Source: Oscillospiraceae bacterium
GTDB taxonomy: Bacteria; Bacillota; Clostridia; Oscillospirales; CAG-272
NCBI GenBank assembly: GCA_015064585.1
Contig: SVRY01000020.1
Location: 1-43,864 of the forward strand
DNA: 43,864 nt
Reading direction: 5' to 3'
Part shown: positions 1 to 8,195 of the stretch, in pieces
Layout of the letters: each line of letters opens with the position of its first letter
How positions within the stretch are numbered: position 1 is the stretch's first letter
Notes under the pieces: model-generated
Told to the model about the DNA's origin: nothing
What the model saw: only the letters and a program-made list of their open reading frames with translations
Databases searched by the model: none
Made by a program: the position numbers and the translations under genes

Positions 1-2
1 TG

Positions 3-1598
3 AAGCATGGTACGGTGACTGTCACTGTTACAAACAGCGACGGTACATTCAGTAAGACTTGTACGGTAACAGTAACCGAGAAACCCAATGAAAATGCAGG
101 AATCACCCTTGAAAAGGAAGAAATCACCCTGGAAGAGGGCGAGAACGGAAAGATCAATGCGGTTTTTGTTCCCGTATTTGAAGAGGACGATACCACGCTT
201 TTGTATAAAAGCTCTGATGAAGAGATTGTGTTTGTGGATGAAGAAGGAAATATTACGGCATTGAAACCCGGATCGGTAATCATTACGATAACCGATAGCA
301 GCAGATCTTTTTATGAGTTTTTTGCAGTTTTTGTTACCGAAAAGCCTAACGAAAATGCGGGAATCATTCTTGAAGAGAATGAAATTACCTTGGAAGAGGG
401 CAAAAACGGAAAGATCAATGCAACTTTTATTCCCGTGTTTAGCACGGATGATACTACACTATTCTACGAAAGCTCCGATCCTGATATCGTGTATGTGGAC
501 GAAGAAGGCAATATCGAAGCGATTATGTCGGGTATTGCAGATATTACTGTAACCGATGCCAGTGGTAATTTCAGCGTTGTTTGCGCTATTATTGTGGAAA
601 CACCGGCGCCAACACCCAATCCGGATGCAGGATTACAGTTGGATATTACGGAAGCAGAGTTAAATGTGGATGACGAACTTCGTTTGCAGGCATCGTATGT
701 TCCGAAGTATGAACAGGACGATCAAACACTGATATGGAGTAGCGAAGATCCCCGGATTGCAACGGTAGATTCGCAAGGAAATGTGAAAGGTATTTCTACA
801 GGAGAAACACGTATAGTTTGTGCATCCTCCGATGGGGAATTCAAAGCGTATTGTGATGTAACTGTACAGTTGCAATGGAAGAATTATACTTACGAATTTA
901 CAAATGATCTTTCCGCGTATGAATGGGCAATGAATCCGCAAAGTGACGCTTACGTGTTCTTGGTAAACAGAAATAATCCGTTGGATGAGAATTATTCAAT
1001 AAATGATCTTACGGATGTAAGAGATACACGAAAAGACGGCAGAGCGCCTCTTCAACTCAGGAAAATTGCCGAAGCAGCGCTGCATGCACTATTTATAGAA
1101 GCAGAATCTCACGGAGCTTTATACGTGAATGAGAAATTCAACGCCAGCTTAAGCGCAACAAGCACATATAGATCGTATGCGCAACAGGAAAAAATTTTTA
1201 ATGATAAAGTAAATTCTTTGATGAGCTCCAATCCGAATTATACAAGAGAAGAGGCAGAAGCAATTGCATCTGAATCGATCAATCTTCCCGGCACAAGTGA
1301 GCATCATACAGGTCTTTGTGTGGATATGCATAATTTAAAGCTGGCAGAAAGAGAATTGGCAATTGAATTCGGAGAAAGCGTTGCAGGAAAGTGGTTAGCA
1401 GAGAATTGTTATAAATTTGGTTATATTCTGCGCTACGAAGCAGATAAGACTCCCATTACGGGGATTCTGTATGAGTCTTGGCATTTCCGATATGTAGGAA
1501 GATATCATGCTACACGAATGCATGAACTGGATATGTGCTTGGAAGAGTATACCGAATATTTGAACGAAATGGGCTATGAGTTTAACTTAGCAGAATAA
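3..1598 (+). CDS. Ig-like repeat protein with C-terminal VanY-type D-Ala-D-Ala carboxypeptidase (5' end outside window)
   Basis: The frame is open to the left edge, so the signal peptide and first modules are missing. What remains is the end of one bacterial Ig-like (BIG2) module, three more of about 85 residues each (ending near residue 290), and a VanY/DacB-type peptidase domain. Each Ig module has the typical order of a T-L-x-Y/W-x-S-S-D/E strand, a V-D-x-x-G-N turn and a G-x-x-x-I-x-x-T strand. The peptidase shows S-T-Y-R-S-Y, then P-G-T-S-E-H-H-T-G, V-D-M and W-H-F-R-Y. The expected zinc ligands are His434, Asp441 and His494, counted from base 3. The usual E-P-W-H is E-S-W-H here. By family it trims the terminal D-Ala from peptidoglycan stem peptides outside the membrane, with the Ig modules acting as a spacer or wall anchor. 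A terminator follows. Confidence 0.88.
   Translation, partial: KHGTVTVTVTNSDGTFSKTCTVTVTEKPNENAGITLEKEEITLEEGENGKINAVFVPVFEEDDTTLLYKSSDEEIVFVDEEGNITALKPGSVIITITDSSRSFYEFFAVFVTEKPNENAGIILEENEITLEEGKNGKINATFIPVFSTDDTTLFYESSDPDIVYVDEEGNIEAIMSGIADITVTDASGNFSVVCAIIVETPAPTPNPDAGLQLDITEAELNVDDELRLQASYVPKYEQDDQTLIWSSEDPRIATVDSQGNVKGISTGETRIVCASSDGEFKAYCDVTVQLQWKNYTYEFTNDLSAYEWAMNPQSDAYVFLVNRNNPLDENYSINDLTDVRDTRKDGRAPLQLRKIAEAALHALFIEAESHGALYVNEKFNASLSATSTYRSYAQQEKIFNDKVNSLMSSNPNYTREEAEAIASESINLPGTSEHHTGLCVDMHNLKLAERELAIEFGESVAGKWLAENCYKFGYILRYEADKTPITGILYESWHFRYVGRYHATRMHELDMCLEEYTEYLNEMGYEFNLAE
69..590 (+). repeat. Two tandem 261-bp Ig-module repeats
   Basis: Two consecutive modules in the VanY-type gene repeat with a period of 261 bases (87 codons). 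For example, the codons for N-E-N-A-G-I occur near base 87 and again near base 348, and the run E-E-G-x-N-G-K-I-N-A follows in both. The third complete module (about 620-860) is clearly more diverged. Confidence 0.8.
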
Positions 1599-1632
1599 TA
1601 ACACTGTTGTACAAAACAGGTCACCAAATAAT

Positions 1633-1660
1633 AAAGGCTCCACATAGTGGGGCTTTTATT
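1633..1660 (+). terminator. Intrinsic terminator after the VanY-type gene
   Basis: A hairpin of roughly ten pairs, including G-U pairs, has arms at 1633-1642 and 1648-1657 and is followed by a short T-rich run. It lies about 35 bases after the stop codon. Confidence 0.65.
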
Positions 1661-1781
1661 ACTTGATAGAAAACTGAATTTGGACCTGAAATTTGAAATG
1701 CAGAAGCAAATTATCCGTGTTGCTTTTCAAAGAAGGGCTTATAAACTTTGACAATTGAAAAGGGAAAATCAAAAAAACATC

Positions 1782-1810
1782 TTGTAATTTTTCAAAGAAT
1801 GATTTATAAT
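1782..1810 (+). promoter_or_regulatory. Sigma-A-type promoter of the sugar operon
   Basis: TTGTAA at 1782-1787 and TATAAT at 1805-1810 are separated by 17 bases. The element precedes the isomerase gene and closely resembles the asnS promoter at 31673-31701, including the spacer. Confidence 0.7.
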
Positions 1811-1841
1811 AATAAAAGAGATATTATGCGAGGTGATAGAA

Positions 1842-2654
1842 TTGAAGAAATTTCCGATAGCATTGCAACTATATTCTGTACGTGACCGCGTGGCGCGCGA
1901 TTTTGAAGGAACGCTTGCCGAGGTTTCCGCATTGGGATATGATGGTGTGGAATTTGCCGGTTTATATGGAAAAACTGCCGGGGAAGTAAAGGCACTTTGC
2001 GAAAAGTATTCTTTAATTCCTCTTTCGGCACATATACCATTTGTGGAAATGATGAAAGACCCGATGGGTGTCATGCAGACCTATGCCGAAATTGGCTGCC
2101 GATATGCAGTGATTCCGTATCTTTCGGATGAGTACCGCCCCGGAAAGGATTTATTTAACGAGGTTATCAAGGGTGCAGAGATGCTTGGCGGTGTTGCCAA
2201 AGAAAAAGGAATGACGCTTCTCTATCACAATCATGATTTCGAATTCAAGCGCATTGACGGTAAATATGCGCTGGATGTATTATATGAAAGTGTTTCCTCG
2301 GATCTTTTACAAACCGAATTGGATCTTTGCTGGGTAAAAGTCGGCGGAGAAGAGCCCGAGAGTTATCTTCGCAAATATGCAGGCAGAGCACCTGTAGTAC
2401 ATTTTAAAGATTTTTCGGGAAAGATCGGCGGAAAAATGTATGCACTGATCGGTATTGAAGATGATACAGCGGCATCAAGCGACTTTTCCTTCCGTCCGCT
2501 TGGCATGGGATGCCAGAATATTCCGGCATTACTTGCAGCAGCAGAGGATGCGGGAGCACAGTGGATCGTTGTGGAACAGGATGATCCGTCCGATGGGCTT
2601 ACAACCATAGAATGCGCTAAGAAGAGCATTGCATGTTTGCAATCGTATATGTAA
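1842..2654 (+). CDS. Sugar phosphate isomerase/epimerase (xylose isomerase-like TIM barrel)
   Basis: A protein of about 270 residues of the AP-endonuclease-2/xylose-isomerase-like TIM-barrel family, which isomerises or epimerises sugars or inositol derivatives using divalent metal. Visible family signs are Q-L-Y-S-V-R-D at the N terminus, Y-H-N-H-D-F-E-F in the middle, E-L-D-L-C-W, V-H-F-K-D and V-E-Q-D near the end, matching the usual metal-binding carboxylates and histidines. I prefer the TTG at 1842, which has GAGGTGAT just upstream; the in-frame GTG at 1833 lies inside that ribosome site. It is first in an operon with a Gfo/Idh/MocA dehydrogenase 16 bases downstream and nagA. Such isomerase-dehydrogenase pairs often act on the same sugar, but the substrate cannot be read from sequence. 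Confidence 0.85.
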   Translation: MKKFPIALQLYSVRDRVARDFEGTLAEVSALGYDGVEFAGLYGKTAGEVKALCEKYSLIPLSAHIPFVEMMKDPMGVMQTYAEIGCRYAVIPYLSDEYRPGKDLFNEVIKGAEMLGGVAKEKGMTLLYHNHDFEFKRIDGKYALDVLYESVSSDLLQTELDLCWVKVGGEEPESYLRKYAGRAPVVHFKDFSGKIGGKMYALIGIEDDTAASSDFSFRPLGMGCQNIPALLAAAEDAGAQWIVVEQDDPSDGLTTIECAKKSIACLQSYM

Positions 2655-2670
2655 CTAAAGGAGAAACTAT

Positions 2671-3807
2671 ATGGGAGATACCGTTCTGTCACAGTTCAGA
2701 CCCGGTGCAGAGAAACAAGAGATCGATACTTCAAAAATTTTGAAGGTGGGCGTGATCGGCACCGGTTGGATAGCGGAGGCGCATACAGAAACGCTTTTGG
2801 AATGTCCTGATGTAAAGATTGTGGCGTTTGCCGATCCGATCCCCGGAAAAGCAGAAAAGTTTGCTGCGCGGTACGGTATTGCCGATGCGCATTTTTATCC
2901 AAATCATAAGGAAATGATTGATTGCGAGCAGCTGGATGCAGTACACGTATGTACCCATAATAAAATGCACGCCGAATGCGCGGGATATGCGTTGGATCAT
3001 GGGGTGAATGTGCTACTGGAAAAGCCCATGACCGTAACACTGGACGAGGCAGTGGAGCTTTGCAAGAAAGAAAAGATCTCCGGTAAACTGCTGTCGGTTG
3101 GTTTTCAGCCCCGTGTTGACAACAATATGAAAAAGATTGTGCAGATCGTGCAATCGGGGGAACTGGGTAAGGTATATTATATTCAAACAGGTGGCGGCAG
3201 ACGCAGAGGTATTCCCAACGGAGCGTTTATTGAGAAAAAGACAGCCGGCATCGGTGCAGTGGGGGATATTGGCTGCTATTCGCTGGACATGGTACTGAAC
3301 GCCATCGGATATCCCAAGCCCTTGACGATTACAGGTTATAAAAGCGCATATTTCGGTGCTAACCCCCAATATAATGGGGCGGATGCGGCTCGTTTTGACG
3401 TAGAGGATTTTGCGGCGGCTTTCATTCGCTTGGAAGGAGATATTGTGCTGGATTTTCGTATTTCCTGGGCGATGCATTTGGATACGCCCGGCGACACGGT
3501 TATTCTCGGCACGGAAGGTGCTCTCCGTATTCCTTCCACCGAATGTTGGAACGGAGCCGATTTCAAAGAAATGACGTTGTACAGAGATGTGGCAGGCAGT
3601 CAGGTGGAAATGAAGATTCCCCTTTGTCCGCCTGTGGAAGGCGGGTTGTTTTACGGGAAAATTCGCGCGTTTCTTGATGCAATTAAGTATGACCTGCCTG
3701 CCCCTGTCCCAGCAAAACAGATCCTCATCAATCAAGCCATTATCGATGGAATTGTCAGAAGCGCGGAGCTTGGTCACGAGATTACGGTTGATATCCCGGA
3801 AATTTAA
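2671..3807 (+). CDS. Gfo/Idh/MocA family NAD(P)-dependent oxidoreductase
   Basis: 378 residues. An N-terminal Rossmann fold begins near residue 25 with V-G-V-I-G-T-G-W-I-A. The family lysine motif E-K-P-M-T lies near residue 118, followed by the C-terminal alpha/beta domain with D-I-G-C-Y-S-L-D at the substrate site. These enzymes oxidise or reduce sugar or inositol hydroxyls with NAD(P). The ATG at 2671 has AAAGGAG at a good distance. About 20 residues precede the Rossmann fold, a modest extension. It lies between the isomerase and nagA, suggesting a shared catabolic route for a modified or amino sugar. The substrate is unknown. Confidence 0.88.
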   Translation: MGDTVLSQFRPGAEKQEIDTSKILKVGVIGTGWIAEAHTETLLECPDVKIVAFADPIPGKAEKFAARYGIADAHFYPNHKEMIDCEQLDAVHVCTHNKMHAECAGYALDHGVNVLLEKPMTVTLDEAVELCKKEKISGKLLSVGFQPRVDNNMKKIVQIVQSGELGKVYYIQTGGGRRRGIPNGAFIEKKTAGIGAVGDIGCYSLDMVLNAIGYPKPLTITGYKSAYFGANPQYNGADAARFDVEDFAAAFIRLEGDIVLDFRISWAMHLDTPGDTVILGTEGALRIPSTECWNGADFKEMTLYRDVAGSQVEMKIPLCPPVEGGLFYGKIRAFLDAIKYDLPAPVPAKQILINQAIIDGIVRSAELGHEITVDIPEI

Positions 3808-3853
3808 TGTGTTTTATGTATTTATTACAATTTTACAGAAGGAGAATTTAGAT

Positions 3854-5008
3854 ATGAAAGGTTTTATTGGAGCAAACGTATACGTAGAAGGTAAGGGCAT
3901 TATCAAGACCAATATCGGTTTTGAAGGCGGAAAGATTGCATATATCGGTGATTGTGCCGATGGTATCGAATCCATTATGACCCTTGCGGAAAATCAGGTG
4001 GTAATTCCCGGTTTTGTAGATGAACATATTCACGGTGCAGGCGGCAGCGATGCAATGGACGGTACCGTGGAAGCCCTGGCTACTATTGCTGAGAATGTTG
4101 CCAGCGAAGGTACGGTCGCTTTCCTTGCCACCACCATGACTCAGTCCCCCGAAAACATTGAAAAGGCGATGAATGCAGTTAAACAGTACCGTGCAGATGC
4201 CCCCGCAACCGGTGCGGAAGTGGCAGGTATTCACTTAGAAGGTCCATTTATCAGCACTAAGCATATTGGCGCACAGCCTCTTGAATATGTGGCTGCTCCC
4301 TCTGTGGAAGTATTTAAGAAGTATAATGAAGCAAGCGGCGAAGCCATTCGTATTGTTTCCATGGCTCCCGAAGTGGAAGGTGCAATGGAATTGGTAGAAT
4401 ATCTTTCTTCCAAGGGTATTGTAGCATCTTTGGGTCACACCGACGCTACCTATGATGTCATCGAAAAGGCAATGGAAAAGGGTGTAAGTAACGTTACACA
4501 TACTTTCAATGCGCAGAAGCCTTTGCACCACAGAGAAATCGGTACTGTCGGCTCCGCTCTGTTGCTTGACGGTCTGAACTGTGAAATGATCTGTGATACC
4601 ATTCACGTTTCTGTTCCCGCCATGCGTCTTGTCATCAAGAGCAAGCCTCACGGCAAGGTTACGTTGGTAACCGACGCTATGCGCGCTAAGAACCTGCCCG
4701 ACGGTGAATCCGAACTGGGCGGTCAGCTGGTTATCGTTAAGAACGGTGAAGCAAGACTGGAAAACGGCGCACTGGCAGGCAGTGTACTGCGTATGAACGA
4801 CGCCATTAAGAACCTGGTGACTAAGTGCGGTATCGCATTTACCGATGCTATCGATTTTGCTACCATCAACCCCGCCACCAATATCGCTCTCTCCGATCGT
4901 TTGGGCTCCATCGCCTGCGGTAAGGATGCAAGTGTGGCGGTTATGAACACCGATACCTTTGGTATCGACCTGACCCTGCGTCAAGGAAATGTAATTTATT
5001 CTAAATAA
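3854..5008 (+). CDS. nagA: N-acetylglucosamine-6-phosphate deacetylase
   Basis: 384 residues of the amidohydrolase superfamily. It removes acetate from GlcNAc-6-phosphate to give glucosamine-6-phosphate in the cytoplasm. Motifs seen in order are D-E-H-I-H-G-A-G-G (metal site at the start of the barrel), H-L-E-G-P-F-I (metal-binding Glu), G-H-T-D-A, T-H-T-F-N-A and L-V-T-D-A-M (catalytic Asp). The start is the ATG at 3854 with AAGGAG upstream; the frame extends further upstream but overlaps the dehydrogenase gene and lacks a ribosome site. No nagB is adjacent, so the isomerase and dehydrogenase may process the product differently, or nagB lies elsewhere. A terminator follows directly. Confidence 0.93.
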   Translation: MKGFIGANVYVEGKGIIKTNIGFEGGKIAYIGDCADGIESIMTLAENQVVIPGFVDEHIHGAGGSDAMDGTVEALATIAENVASEGTVAFLATTMTQSPENIEKAMNAVKQYRADAPATGAEVAGIHLEGPFISTKHIGAQPLEYVAAPSVEVFKKYNEASGEAIRIVSMAPEVEGAMELVEYLSSKGIVASLGHTDATYDVIEKAMEKGVSNVTHTFNAQKPLHHREIGTVGSALLLDGLNCEMICDTIHVSVPAMRLVIKSKPHGKVTLVTDAMRAKNLPDGESELGGQLVIVKNGEARLENGALAGSVLRMNDAIKNLVTKCGIAFTDAIDFATINPATNIALSDRLGSIACGKDASVAVMNTDTFGIDLTLRQGNVIYSK

Positions 5009-5015
5009 GATAAAT

Positions 5016-5042
5016 GGGGCTACGCTGGGTAGCCCCTTACTT
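5016..5042 (+). terminator. Terminator of the nagA operon
   Basis: Perfect 8-bp arms GGGGCTAC / GTAGCCCC (5016-5023 and 5029-5036) with a 5-base loop, followed by a T-rich tract. Confidence 0.8.
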
Positions 5043-5066
5043 TATAAATTTTTTATAAAAAGTTCC

Positions 5067-5091
5067 AACCTTTTTCAAAATCCGTGTCTAT
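5067..5091 (+). promoter_or_regulatory. ECF-type promoter upstream of the sigma factor gene
   Basis: CCAACCTTTTT with AAC at 5067-5069, followed 16 bases later by GTC-TAT at 5086-5091, fits the AAC...CGTC layout of ECF-sigma promoters rather than the sigma-A pattern. It lies about 35 bases before the GTG of an ECF sigma gene, so autoregulation is the simplest reading. Confidence 0.55.
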
Positions 5092-5124
5092 GTGGGTGAA
5101 AGCTTTCAGACGAGGTAAAAACAA

Positions 5125-6798
5125 GTGAACAGACAAGATGCTGAGAAAATTATAACTGAATATCTCAAACCCATATTTGGCTTTGCGCTCAAACGCTGTA
5201 AAAATATGCAGGATGCCGAGGATCTTTCCCAAGAGATCGTTTTAAAGGCATTTCGTGCGCTTTTAATCAAAGATGATATAGGCGATACGAATAAGTTTAT
5301 TTGGACGGTTGCACACAATGCACTCAGCAATTATTACCGCGATACTGCGGGAAGTATGATCGGCGTTTCTATTGATGAAATGGCTGAGATACTATCCGAT
5401 CCCGATTCACTGTTTGCAGAAGACGACAATTCGGAAACGATCTGCCGTCTGCAAAGTGAAATTGCATATTTGTCTAAACTCCAACGCAAAATCGTAATTG
5501 CGTATTATTTTGAAAACCGCAAGCAAGCCGATATTGCAAAGGATTTGGGTATTCCTCTGGGTACTGTCAAATGGCACTTGTTTGAAGCAAAAAAAGAATT
5601 GAAGAAAGGTATGGATATCATGAGAAAAACAAGCGAACTTAAATTTAATCCTATAAAATTTAATTCATTTGGTATTAACGGTTCTATTGGAACAAAGTCA
5701 ACGTATGAATTCTTTCGTTCTGCACTCGTGCAAAATATCTGCTATTGTGTGCGCAATGAGGCGAAAACGGTTCATGAAATCGCCGATGCACTTGGTGTTT
5801 CACCTGTGTATGTTGAAAATGAAGTGGAATATCTTGCAGAGAATGGCTTTTTGAAGGAGGAAAAGGATAAGTATATTGTCAATTTTATCATCAGTGAGCC
5901 AACGGCAGAATTTTTGACTATGCAGGATGCAATGTACAAAAAGGCGGCAGGGCTGTTTGCGGGCGAACTCTATGATGAACTGGTAAGCAGCGGCATTTTG
6001 GATGATGAGAGCATTTTAGGCAATTATATGCTTCCCAATTCTACACGAGAAAAGCCACTGCGGGATCATAATTTTCTTTTGTGGTCGCTCATACCGTATA
6101 TTGCTGCTATATCGGGAGAAAAACTCATGGACAATACGATCACCTTTGAAGAGGTTGCTACCATTCGTCCCGATGGAGCTCACAATATTGCGTATGCCAC
6201 GGTTCTTCCGGAGCATATGAATTTGCCGAATGATTATGTTTACATGAAAGATTGGTGCGGACCGATGACAAACGGGTATGGCGGTCAATATATGCTGTGG
6301 TGTATAGACACAGAATGGTCCGATAGGGAAAAGCATCGCGGTGCTTATCCGATATATGATGAAGTTGCGCGCCGTATTCTTTCGTTATATGATTATGAAA
6401 AAGAAGCGATTCTTTCAAAAGAGGATTACGCATGGCTTTCCGAGCACGGATATATCAAGACCTGGGGGGATTATGACAAAGTTTTTAAGACCGCATGGCA
6501 GATCGTAATTTTGGCAAATAAAGAGATAAAAGAAAAACTGCTTGCAATCGGTGAAAAATTGAAGGCGAAATACAAGGACGAATTTGATGCCCTCAAAGCC
6601 CCTTATGTTGAGGCTGTATTGGCTTCTGTGCCGGCGCATCTCCGCAAGGCAAAGGCGTATGAATTGCAGTTTGTATTCCACTCTGACGGATGGTTCCTGC
6701 TTCACTGCATCGTTTCTCTTTTGAATAGTGGTAAGTTAAAACTACCCACCGAGGAACAGAGAAAATCATTGACTACGCTGATTGTTCCCAACATGTAA
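5125..6798 (+). CDS. ECF-type sigma-70 factor with long C-terminal extension
   Basis: 557 residues against about 160-200 for a normal ECF sigma. Residues ~8-75 are region 2 (D-A-E-D-L-S-Q-E-I motif and the aromatic N-K-F-I-W-T-V-A-H-N-A segment). Residues ~110-155 are region 4 (the R-K-Q-A-D-I-A-K-D-L-G helix-turn-helix). A second winged-helix-like segment (T-V-H-E-I-A-D-A-L-G-V-S-P-V-Y-V) lies near residues 210-250. The last ~300 residues form a globular domain I cannot name, with no obvious membrane segment. No anti-sigma gene follows. The protein probably senses its signal through the C-terminal part and directs RNA polymerase to promoters like the one in front of it. The GTG start has GAGGT upstream. 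It is flanked by terminators, so it is a single-gene unit. Confidence 0.85.
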   Translation: MNRQDAEKIITEYLKPIFGFALKRCKNMQDAEDLSQEIVLKAFRALLIKDDIGDTNKFIWTVAHNALSNYYRDTAGSMIGVSIDEMAEILSDPDSLFAEDDNSETICRLQSEIAYLSKLQRKIVIAYYFENRKQADIAKDLGIPLGTVKWHLFEAKKELKKGMDIMRKTSELKFNPIKFNSFGINGSIGTKSTYEFFRSALVQNICYCVRNEAKTVHEIADALGVSPVYVENEVEYLAENGFLKEEKDKYIVNFIISEPTAEFLTMQDAMYKKAAGLFAGELYDELVSSGILDDESILGNYMLPNSTREKPLRDHNFLLWSLIPYIAAISGEKLMDNTITFEEVATIRPDGAHNIAYATVLPEHMNLPNDYVYMKDWCGPMTNGYGGQYMLWCIDTEWSDREKHRGAYPIYDEVARRILSLYDYEKEAILSKEDYAWLSEHGYIKTWGDYDKVFKTAWQIVILANKEIKEKLLAIGEKLKAKYKDEFDALKAPYVEAVLASVPAHLRKAKAYELQFVFHSDGWFLLHCIVSLLNSGKLKLPTEEQRKSLTTLIVPNM

Positions 6799-6803
6799 GA
6801 CAA

Positions 6804-6833
6804 AAAAGGCTATTGCCCGCGCAATAGCCTTTT
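6804..6833. terminator. Bidirectional terminator between convergent genes
   Basis: Perfect 13-bp arms (6804-6816 and 6821-6833), A-rich on the left and T-rich on the right, so it can stop both the sigma gene and the convergent F420-ligase-family gene. Confidence 0.88.
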
Positions 6834-6842
6834 GGATTTATA

Positions 6843-8042
6843 TTAGGTAGTATAGTTGTCGAAATAGCCCTGAACGAGTACCACGGGAGTTCCCTTGTCG
6901 CCCGAGCCGCTGGTCAAGTCGCAAAGCGAACCGATCAGGTCGGTGAGCTGACGGGGGGTAGTTCCCTGGGATGCCATGTTACCAACAAGACTTCCTTCCT
7001 TTGCTTTGATGCTTTCGGAGATAGCCTTCTTCAGTTCTTCGCCAGAAAGGTTTTTGAAATCATTGTCGGCAAGGTACTTTAACTTCAGTTCGTTGGGAGT
7101 GCCCACAAGGCCGTCGGTGTATGCGGGGGAAACAACCGGGTCAGCCAGTTCCCAGATTTTGCCTTGGGGATCCTTGAACGCGCCGTCACCGTATACCATT
7201 ACTTCTACGTGCTTGCCTGTAGCTTCGAATATTCTCTTTTGAATATCCAATACCAAAGGCTTGCATTCGCGAGGGAAGAGCTTGATAGACTCTTCGGTGG
7301 ATTTGTTAGAGCCGAGCAGACCGTACTTTTCGTTGTATCCGCTGCCGTCAACAGGGGCATTCATAATGTCATCCAAACCGCAAACAACCTTTGCACCGGC
7401 TGCCTTGAGAATTCTCTTGGTGCGGGCACGGGTATGAATATCGCAGGTCAGTACGCAGTCGGTATAGTTCAGAATGGTCTTTGCCTGGTTGGCAAAGACG
7501 ATTTCAACTTCGGAACCCATTTCACGGATCAGATTGCCGTAGTATTCCACATAGTCAACGCCGGTGAATTCGTGCTTGTTTTCGCCAAACAGTTCTCTGT
7601 ATTTTTCGAGGGAAAGAACATCGGAATAGGGATTGATGCCCGCTTCGTCCAGTTTGTCCAAGCTGACAAGCTCATTGCCCACTTCATCGGAGGGATAGCT
7701 GAGCATCAGAACGATTTTTTTGGCACCTTTGGCAATACCGCGCAGACAGATTGCAAAACGGTTTCTGGACAAAATGGGGAAAATGACGCCGACGGTTTCA
7801 CCGCCGAGCTTTTTTTGAACATCCTTGGCAATGCAATCAACCGAAGCATAGTTGCCCTGTGCACGGGCCACGATGGATTCGGTAAGAGAAATAACATCGC
7901 GATCGCGCAGTGTGAAGCCTTCGCTTTCGGCGGCAAGCAGTACGCTTTCGGTAACGATTGCGGCAAGATCGTCTCCTTCACGGATGATGGGGCAACGGAT
8001 GCCTCTGGAAACTGTGCCGACTCTTCTTTCGGTGTTAGACAT
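6843..8042 (-). CDS. Coenzyme F420-0:L-glutamate ligase family protein (CofE-like)
   Basis: 399 residues matching the F420_ligase (CofE/FbiB N-terminal) family. Features include the early R-G-I-R-C-P-I-I-R-E-G-D-D-L segment, the D-V-I-S-L-T-E-S-I-V-A-R-A-Q-G-N motif, and the V-Y-G-D-G-A-F-K-D-P segment with metal-binding acidic residues. Characterised members add glutamate to F420-0 with GTP. Many Clostridia carry this long form without known F420 synthesis, so the substrate here is uncertain and may be another gamma-glutamylated compound. No other F420 gene is in the window. It has its own promoter and a shared terminator, so it is monocistronic. Confidence 0.8.
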   Translation of the reverse strand: MSNTERRVGTVSRGIRCPIIREGDDLAAIVTESVLLAAESEGFTLRDRDVISLTESIVARAQGNYASVDCIAKDVQKKLGGETVGVIFPILSRNRFAICLRGIAKGAKKIVLMLSYPSDEVGNELVSLDKLDEAGINPYSDVLSLEKYRELFGENKHEFTGVDYVEYYGNLIREMGSEVEIVFANQAKTILNYTDCVLTCDIHTRARTKRILKAAGAKVVCGLDDIMNAPVDGSGYNEKYGLLGSNKSTEESIKLFPRECKPLVLDIQKRIFEATGKHVEVMVYGDGAFKDPQGKIWELADPVVSPAYTDGLVGTPNELKLKYLADNDFKNLSGEELKKAISESIKAKEGSLVGNMASQGTTPRQLTDLIGSLCDLTSGSGDKGTPVVLVQGYFDNYTT

Positions 8043-8132
8043 ATAGGAACCCTCTTTTATAAAAAATTTGGTTTACATATTCTGTAGCATTATTAATTGC
8101 CTAAAAATGGCAATTGAACTTTACCATCTAGT

Positions 8133-8161
8133 ATTCTATCACATTTTTTTTCGTATGGCAA
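8133..8161 (-). promoter_or_regulatory. Promoter of the CofE-like gene
   Basis: Read on the minus strand, TTGCCA (8161-8156) and TAGAAT (8138-8133) are separated by 17 bases, about 90 bases ahead of the start codon. Confidence 0.6.
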
Positions 8162-8195
8162 TATTTTTACTAAAAAAAGTTGTAATTTTTTTGTT

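Noticed and set aside
7164-8087. A 307-codon plus-strand frame opposite the CofE-like gene
   Set aside because: It is the antisense shadow of a clear protein-coding gene, and its translation has no family-like motifs.
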